29,699 nucleotides of DNA from Gracilariopsis chorda. Taxonomy: Eukaryota > Rhodophyta > Florideophyceae > Gracilariales > Gracilariaceae. How positions within the stretch are numbered: the stretch's first letter is position 1; each line of letters starts with the position of its first letter. This document shows positions 29,076 to 29,699 of the stretch, one piece after another. Where the stretch lies: NCBI GenBank assembly GCA_003194525.1, contig NBIV01000648.1, positions 1 to 29,699 on the forward strand. The letters are read 5' to 3'. Under the pieces are notes generated by a model. It made no database searches, had not been told where the DNA came from, and saw only the letters and a program-made list of their open reading frames with translations. The position numbers were made by a program, and so were the translations under genes.

Positions 29076-29699
29076 TTAAAAGCTTCCGATTGCTCGGCGT
29101 AAATGTTCCCAGTTTTGGGGGTTCCCCTTTCGCAAGAACGCGTTCAGGGGCGCTGCAGTATCCGAAAAGTTCGGGATAAACCGTCGATAGACGTTGAACA
29201 GCCCCAGAAAGGAGCGCAGTTCCGTTTGAGTACGGGGTTCTTTCGCCTCAACGAGGGATTTGACTCGAGCTTTCTCGATCGCTAACCGTCCAGGACGGAT
29301 AATGTGACCCAGATACTTCACAGTATCTGTGAAAAACTCGCATTTCCTCAACTTGAGGGTAATTCCCGCATCGCGGAGTACGGTCAGCACGTCTCGGACG
29401 TGAGTGAGATGGTCGTCCAACGAGTTGGAGAAGATGATAATATCATCAAGGTAGACCAGACAACTCCGCCACTTAAAGCGGTTGAGTAGAATATCTACTG
29501 CACGCTGAAAGGTGGCGGGGGCGTTGGTTAACCCAAATGTCATGCGCTTGAAGCGGTACGTTCCTGCATGGCAGGTGAATGCAGTTTTGTCGCGATCCTC
29601 CTGTCTGACAGGTACTTGCCAATATCCCCAATTGGCATCAAGGGCCGTGAACACGGTGGCGTCTCCAAGGGAGTCAATGCACTCGTCCATACGAGGGAT
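29076..29699 (-). CDS. pol (RT): Reverse transcriptase of right Gypsy copy, open to window edge
   Basis: An uninterrupted frame from the window edge: MDECIDSLGDATVFTALDAN, DKTAFTCHAGTYRFKRMTFG, LTNAPATFQRAVDILLNRF, catalytic YLDD (29442-29453), KYLGHIIRPGRLAIEKARVK and ELRSFLGLFNVYRRFIPNFS. The listed ATG is an internal Met, not a start; the coding region continues beyond the window. It closes at 29076 just after the RT thumb, where a frameshift separates it from RNase H. Confidence 0.92.
   Translation of the reverse strand: MPRMDECIDSLGDATVFTALDANWGYWQVPVRQEDRDKTAFTCHAGTYRFKRMTFGLTNAPATFQRAVDILLNRFKWRSCLVYLDDIIIFSNSLDDHLTHVRDVLTVLRDAGITLKLRKCEFFTDTVKYLGHIIRPGRLAIEKARVKSLVEAKEPRTQTELRSFLGLFNVYRRFIPNFSDTAAPLNAFLRKGNPQNWEHLRRAIGSF

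Larger units (their letters stand above)
24410..29699 (-). mobile_element. Ty3/Gypsy chromovirus, right copy, inverted
   Basis: The same family as the left copy, on the opposite strand. It aligns to left 3421-10347 from RT to the 3' LTR. The window edge cuts it in RT. It lacks 1778 bp that contain most of the antisense ORF (junction at 25301-25306) and has a 156-bp segment (26604-26759) absent from the left. RT is open here where the left is broken. H2C2, integrase and chromodomain are each broken here by single-base changes where the left is intact or differently broken. Confidence 0.93.

Noticed and set aside
1..29699. A CRISPR-like array, suggested by the regular short palindromes.
   Set aside because: The palindromes differ in sequence from one to the next, there are no constant repeats with unique spacers, and they lie within retroelement coding frames.

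Overview
The window is eukaryotic repeat DNA with no recognisable host gene. It holds at least five transposable elements: two copies of one Ty3/Gypsy chromovirus, one Ty1/Copia fragment and two Helitrons. I see no rRNA, tRNA, operon or bacterial gene structure. Long intron-free retroelement ORFs, a RepHel protein and moderate to high GC fit an alga, oomycete, fungus or similar lineage. The sequence does not let me name the species.

Layout. 1-10347 (+): the 3' part of a Gypsy chromovirus (gag, protease, RT, RNase H, integrase with GPY/F module, an unusually long tether, chromodomain), then a 1.8 kb segment with an unbroken 595-codon ORF on the opposite strand, a polypurine tract and the 3' LTR (9541-10347). 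10348-13275 (-), with a likely leader/LTR to about 14120: a decayed Copia element (gag, protease, integrase, N-terminal RT) cut exactly at the Gypsy LTR edge, so the Gypsy element landed inside the Copia RT gene. 14121-15380: non-coding DNA with two perfect 13-bp inverted repeats. 15381-21975 (+): a Helitron with a decayed RepHel gene. 22293-24282 (+): a second, internally deleted Helitron keeping both ends and only the helicase 3' part. 24410-29699 (-): the second copy of the Gypsy element, in opposite orientation, truncated by the window edge in RT.

The two Gypsy copies are convergent arms of a large inverted repeat (3421-10347 against 24410-29699) around a 14 kb centre. The right arm lacks 1778 bp containing the antisense ORF, lost between two AGAACC repeats, and carries a 156-bp in-frame segment missing from the left. 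The copies differ by many single-base indels in short homopolymers, so some frameshifts may be assembly errors.

The most unusual signal is structural. The Gypsy sequence, including coding regions, the antisense ORF and the LTR, is studded with short perfect hairpins (CC-start, GG-end, 4-6 bp stems, loops of about 2-5 nt) roughly every 20-40 bp. The Copia, Helitron and spacer DNA between the copies does not show this by eye. One hairpin differs between copies by a compensatory base-pair change. The hairpin-rich chromovirus with a long antisense ORF is the best candidate here for something not previously described.
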